From NCBI RefSeq assembly GCF_001720465.1, contig NZ_CP017113.1, forward strand, positions 2,666,001 to 2,730,000: DNA of 64,000 nt, in the 5' to 3' direction. Source of the stretch: Porphyrobacter sp. LM 6. Its GTDB lineage: Bacteria > Pseudomonadota > Alphaproteobacteria > Sphingomonadales > Sphingomonadaceae. The notes under the pieces are model-generated. The model searched no databases, had not been told where the DNA came from, and was given only the letters and a program-made list of their open reading frames with translations. Shown here in pieces: positions 60,809 to 64,000 of the stretch (position 1 is the first letter of the stretch; each line of letters begins with the position of its first letter). The position numbers were made by a program, and so were the translations under genes.

Positions 60809-62334
60809 GCGATCATAACGCCTTTGACGCCCAGCGCGCCCCTGACCGGATCGAGCTCGATCCGGCGCCAGCCGGTGGCTGCGCGTCGAAGGACACCATG
60901 AACGAAGCCGCGCGCAATGCCGGCAAGAGCGAAATCCTCGATCAATATGCGGCCGACTATCCGGTCGGGCCGCACGACCAGCCGCAATCGATGTGCCCTG
61001 CCTTCGGGTCGCTCCGGGTGGGTCTCAGAATGCGCCGCACCGCTACCGTGCTCTCGGGCTCGGCCTGCTGCGTGTACGGCCTGACCTTCACCTCGCACTT
61101 CTACGGCGCGCGGCGGACGGTCGGCTATGTGCCGTTCTCCTCGGAAACCCTCGTCACAGGCAAACTGTTCGAGGACATCAAGGAAGCGGTCGAGGGTCTC
61201 GCCGATCCCGAAAACTACGATGCGATCGTGGTCACCAACCTGTGCGTGCCCACCGCTAGCGGCGTTCCGCTGCGGTTGCTTGGCAAGCAGATCAACGGGG
61301 TGCGGATCATCGGCATCGATGTGCCCGGCTTCGGCATCCCGACCCACGCAGAGGCGAAGGACGTGCTGGCGGGCGCGATGCTGCAATATGCCCGCGAGGA
61401 AGTGATGGCCGGCCCCGTCGCCGCTCCGCGCGAACGGTCTGACCGCCCGAGCGTTGCGCTGCTCGGCGAGATGTTCCCGGCCGATCCGGTGGTGATCGGA
61501 CAGATGCTCGCCCCCCTCGGCCTTGCCGCCGGCCCGGTCGTGCCGACCCGCGAATGGCGCGAGCTTTATGCCGCGCTCGATTGCGCGGTCGTCGCCGCGA
61601 TCCACCCCTTCTACACCGCCTCGATCCGCGAATTCGAAGCGGCTGGCCGCCCGGTCATCGGCTCGGCTCCGGTCGGCGCGGATGGCACCGCCGCCTGGTT
61701 GCAAGCCATCGGCGATACGATGGGCCTGCCGCAGGACAAGGTCGACGCGGTCAAGAACGCCATGGTCGGCGCCTGCAAGGGCGCGCTCGCCGCCATGCCG
61801 ATCAAGGGACGGATCACGGTTTCGGGCTATGAGGGCTCCGAACTGCTGGTCGCGCGCCTGCTGGTCGAAAGCGGCGCGGATGTACGCTATGTCGGCTCTG
61901 CCTGCCCCAAGACCCGCTGGTCGGATGCCGATCGCGAATGGCTCGAAGCGCGCGGCGTGCAGGTGCAGTTCCGCGCCAGCCTCGAACAGGACATCGCCGC
62001 GGTCGAGGAATATCGCCCCGATCTCGCCATCGGCACCACCCCCGTGGTGCAGCACGCGAAAGCGAAGGCGATCCCGGCGCTCTATTTCACCAATCTCATC
62101 TCAGCCCGGCCGCTGATGGGCCCGGCGGGTGCAGGCAGCCTCGCGACCGTGATCAACGCGGCGATGGGCAACAAGGCGCGCTTCGATGCGATGCGCGATT
62201 TCTTCGAAGGCGTGGGGACCGAGCACGCCGCGGGCGTGTGGGAAGAACTTCCCGTCGACCGGCCCAAGTTCCGCAAGAAGTACGCAGCTCTGAACGAAGC
62301 GGCACGCAAGGCATCGGAGGCGATCGGATCATGA
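60805..62334 (+). CDS. bchY: Chlorophyllide a reductase subunit Y
   Basis: A 509-aa NifD/BchN-related subunit. Conserved Cys lie in [24 protein letters not shown] and [11 protein letters not shown], ligating the catalytic [4Fe-4S] cluster with BchZ. It overlaps bchX and bchZ by 4 bp each, so BchX, Y and Z are made in step. It is part of the complex that reduces the C7-C8 bond to make the bacteriochlorin ring. Confidence 0.98.
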   Translation: MSDHNAFDAQRAPDRIELDPAPAGGCASKDTMNEAARNAGKSEILDQYAADYPVGPHDQPQSMCPAFGSLRVGLRMRRTATVLSGSACCVYGLTFTSHFYGARRTVGYVPFSSETLVTGKLFEDIKEAVEGLADPENYDAIVVTNLCVPTASGVPLRLLGKQINGVRIIGIDVPGFGIPTHAEAKDVLAGAMLQYAREEVMAGPVAAPRERSDRPSVALLGEMFPADPVVIGQMLAPLGLAAGPVVPTREWRELYAALDCAVVAAIHPFYTASIREFEAAGRPVIGSAPVGADGTAAWLQAIGDTMGLPQDKVDAVKNAMVGACKGALAAMPIKGRITVSGYEGSELLVARLLVESGADVRYVGSACPKTRWSDADREWLEARGVQVQFRASLEQDIAAVEEYRPDLAIGTTPVVQHAKAKAIPALYFTNLISARPLMGPAGAGSLATVINAAMGNKARFDAMRDFFEGVGTEHAAGVWEELPVDRPKFRKKYAALNEAARKASEAIGS

Positions 62335-63776
62335 CGCTCGTCCTCGATCATGACCGCGCCGGCGGATATTGGGGCGCAACCTACGTCTTTACGGCGGTCA
62401 AGGGCTTGCAGGTCATCATCGATGGCCCGGTGGGCTGTGAGAACCTGCCAGTGACCAGCGTGCTCCACTACACCGACGCGCTGCCGCCGCATGAGCTGCC
62501 CATCGTCGTCACCGGCCTTGGCGAGGAAGAGCTCGGCAAGACCGGCACCGAAGGCGCGATGAAGCGCGCGTGGCAGGCGCTGGATACCGAGCTTCCCGCC
62601 GTGGTTGTCACCGGCTCGATCGCCGAGATGATCGGCGGCGGCGTGACGCCCGAAGGCACCAACATCAAACGCTTCCTGCCGCGCACCATTGATGAAGATC
62701 AGTGGCAATCGGCTGACCGCGCGCTGACCTGGCTGTGGACCGAATTCGGCCCCAAGAAAATGCCCGAAAAGCGCGAGCGCCGCGAAGGCGAAAAGCCCCG
62801 CGTCAACATCATCGGGCCGAGCTACGGCATGTTCAACATGCCCAGCGATCTCGCCGAGATCCGCCGCCTTGTCGAAGGCATCGGCGCGGAAGTCAGCATG
62901 GTCTTCCCGCTCGGCAGCCACCTGGCCGACATCCGCGATCTTGCCACCAGCGACGCCAATGTCTGCATGTACCGCGAGTTCGGTCGCAACCTGTGCGAAA
63001 CGCTTGAGCGGCCCTATTTCCAGGCGCCGATCGGCCTCACCCAGACCACCAAGTTCCTGCGCGCATTGGGCGCGGAGCTGGGCCTCGATCCCGAACCCTT
63101 CATCGAGCGCGAGAAGCACACCACGATCAAGCCGCTGTGGGATCTGTGGCGCTCGGTCACGCAGGATTTCTTCGGCACGGCAAGCTTCGGCATTGTCGCC
63201 AACGAAACCTACGCGCGCGGCATCCGCGCCTTCCTCGAAGGCGACATGGGCCTGCCCTGCGCAATGGCCTTCTCGCGCTGTGCCGGCGTGAAGCCCAAGA
63301 ACGAGGACGTGCGCGCCGCCATCCGCGCCAATCCGCCGCTGGTGATGTTCGGCAGCTATAACGAGCGCATGTATATGGCCGAATGCGGTGCGCGGGGGAT
63401 GTATATCCCCGCAAGCTTCCCCGGCGCTGCGATCCGCCGCCACACCGGCACGCCCTTCATGGGTTATTCGGGCGCGACCTATCTGGTGCAGGAAGTGTGC
63501 AATGCGCTGTTCGATGCGCTGTTCCACATCCTGCCGCTCGGCACCGAGATGGACAAGGTCGAGGCGACTCCGGCCCGCAACGAAGCCCAGCTCGCCTGGG
63601 ACAATGACGCCAAGGCCAAGCTCGACCAGCTGGTCGAAGCCCAGCCGGTGCTGATCCGGATTTCCGCCGCCAAGCGCCTGCGCGATGCGGCCGAACGCAC
63701 CGCCCGCGCCCGCGGGTCGGACACAGTCACTGCAGACTGCCTCGCTGAGGCGCTGCTTGAAGGAGCGGGAGCATGA
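62331..63776 (+). CDS. bchZ: Chlorophyllide a reductase subunit Z
   Basis: A 481-aa NifK/BchB-related subunit. [18 protein letters not shown] near residue 32 is typical; the C-terminal ~60 residues carry a PCP-reductase-like helical domain ([23 protein letters not shown]). ATG 62331 overlaps bchY. It ends in GCATGA, giving a coupled start for a small ORF before pufB. Confidence 0.98.
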   Translation: MTLVLDHDRAGGYWGATYVFTAVKGLQVIIDGPVGCENLPVTSVLHYTDALPPHELPIVVTGLGEEELGKTGTEGAMKRAWQALDTELPAVVVTGSIAEMIGGGVTPEGTNIKRFLPRTIDEDQWQSADRALTWLWTEFGPKKMPEKRERREGEKPRVNIIGPSYGMFNMPSDLAEIRRLVEGIGAEVSMVFPLGSHLADIRDLATSDANVCMYREFGRNLCETLERPYFQAPIGLTQTTKFLRALGAELGLDPEPFIEREKHTTIKPLWDLWRSVTQDFFGTASFGIVANETYARGIRAFLEGDMGLPCAMAFSRCAGVKPKNEDVRAAIRANPPLVMFGSYNERMYMAECGARGMYIPASFPGAAIRRHTGTPFMGYSGATYLVQEVCNALFDALFHILPLGTEMDKVEATPARNEAQLAWDNDAKAKLDQLVEAQPVLIRISAAKRLRDAAERTARARGSDTVTADCLAEALLEGAGA

Positions 63777-63961
63777 CGATCGTCGCGCCCACCCGCCATA
63801 CGCCTTTGTCGCCGCTGCGGTTCACTGCCGCCGCCGCGCCAGCCCATGCCCCCATCCAAAAGGGGGCTCTCCAATCCACGTGGGGGATCACGCGGGGATG
63901 CCGACGGGGGCCTTCGGGCTTCCACTCACACCCAACTGAACGGAGAAAACCCAATGAATGA
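63773..63961 (+). CDS. Doubtful small ORF between bchZ and pufB
   Basis: A 62-aa frame ([17 protein letters not shown]...) whose ATG overlaps the bchZ stop and which runs into pufB. It has no membrane helix, so it is not PufQ, which often holds this place. Its DNA includes the hairpin GCCCCC-atccaaaa-GGGGGC (63848-63867), more like a leader or mRNA-processing structure. Possibly only the first residues are translated. Confidence 0.25.
   Translation: MTIVAPTRHTPLSPLRFTAAAAPAHAPIQKGALQSTWGITRGCRRGPSGFHSHPTERRKPNE
63848..63867 (+). other. Hairpin in the bchZ-pufB leader
   Basis: A 6-bp GC-only stem with an 8-nt loop, no T-tract. A stable intercistronic hairpin here may help set separate stability of bch and puf mRNA segments, as known for puf operons in other purple bacteria. 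Confidence 0.45.
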
Positions 63962-64000
63962 ACGCATCGGGACTCACCTGACGCCTGAAGAGGCTCAGGA
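63954..64000 (+). CDS. pufB: Light-harvesting complex 1 beta subunit (start only)
   Basis: The first 15 codons ([15 protein letters not shown]) are inside the window; the gene continues past the right edge. The LTPEEAQE stretch matches the cytoplasmic N-terminus of LH1 beta polypeptides (LTdeqAqE). GGAGA 8 bp upstream is the ribosome binding site. The position directly after bchZ is the standard puf operon site, so pufA, L and M are expected beyond the window. Confidence 0.85.
   Translation, partial: MNERIGTHLTPEEAQ

Noticed and set aside
63773..63961. pufQ
   Set aside because: The frame has no transmembrane helix and no PufQ-like sequence.

Overview
This window looks like the chromosome of an aerobic anoxygenic phototroph of the Sphingomonadales, most like Erythrobacter or Porphyrobacter. 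The GC content is high. A photosynthesis gene cluster (bchIDO, crtCDF, bchCXYZ, start of pufB) occupies the right end, and xanthophyll genes (crtW, crtZ) lie elsewhere. There is an alphaproteobacterial F1-ATPase zeta inhibitor and several CGTC-ended palindromic repeats. The assignment is inferred from gene content, not from a phylogeny.

Layout. 1-4593 (minus) is the transcription/translation operon rimP-nusA-ylxR-infB; infB runs off the left edge. 4.7-6.1 kb holds a secreted metalloprotease-like protein and a PilZ protein. 6.2-11.0 kb is a phage-shock locus: pspF diverges from a sigma-54 promoter that drives a small membrane protein, pspA, pspB, pspC, then five tandem PspB-like mini-proteins and one more small membrane protein. 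11-16.4 kb carries sufE, a VOC protein, a parS-like palindrome, crtZ-crtW, a subtilisin-like protease, a desaturase and a thioesterase. 16.5-23.9 kb has leuC-leuD, a quinone oxidoreductase, the ATPase inhibitor, bolA, grxD, a candidate sRNA, a Nudix hydrolase, a DUF4239 membrane protein, tRNA-Arg and a queuosine-precursor transporter. 23.9-27.7 kb is ppk-ppx.

27.8-35.7 kb (minus) is a reduced VirB-type IV secretion operon (virB1-2-3-4-6-9-10-11) without recognisable virB5, virB7, virB8 or virD4; a second parS-like site lies inside virB6. 35.9-41.8 kb groups a TPR protein, a surface-type lipoprotein, a TonB-dependent receptor and an unusual OmpR/PhoB-type regulator, with Pho-box-like direct repeats nearby. 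41.9-46.2 kb has metabolic oxidoreductases, an acyl-CoA dehydrogenase, ferredoxin-NADP reductase and inverted-repeat elements. 46.3-50.2 kb is a ferric-iron ABC transporter with a Fur-type box. 50.2-64 kb is the photosynthesis cluster, with TGT-N12-ACA (PpsR/CrtJ-type) sites in front of crtD/crtF and bchC.

The most notable candidate for something undescribed is at 20.98-21.14 kb. A minus-strand promoter copies the psp promoter closely: the same 13-bp palindrome, the same 10-nt spacer and a sigma-54 -24/-12 element. It leads into a roughly 110-nt structured transcript that ends at a strong terminator and shows the same CTGGTC(T)CC motif in two hairpin loops. This suggests a PspF/sigma-54-controlled envelope-stress sRNA. 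Together with the expanded set of PspB-like proteins it suggests an enlarged phage-shock response. All functional statements rest on sequence reading alone.
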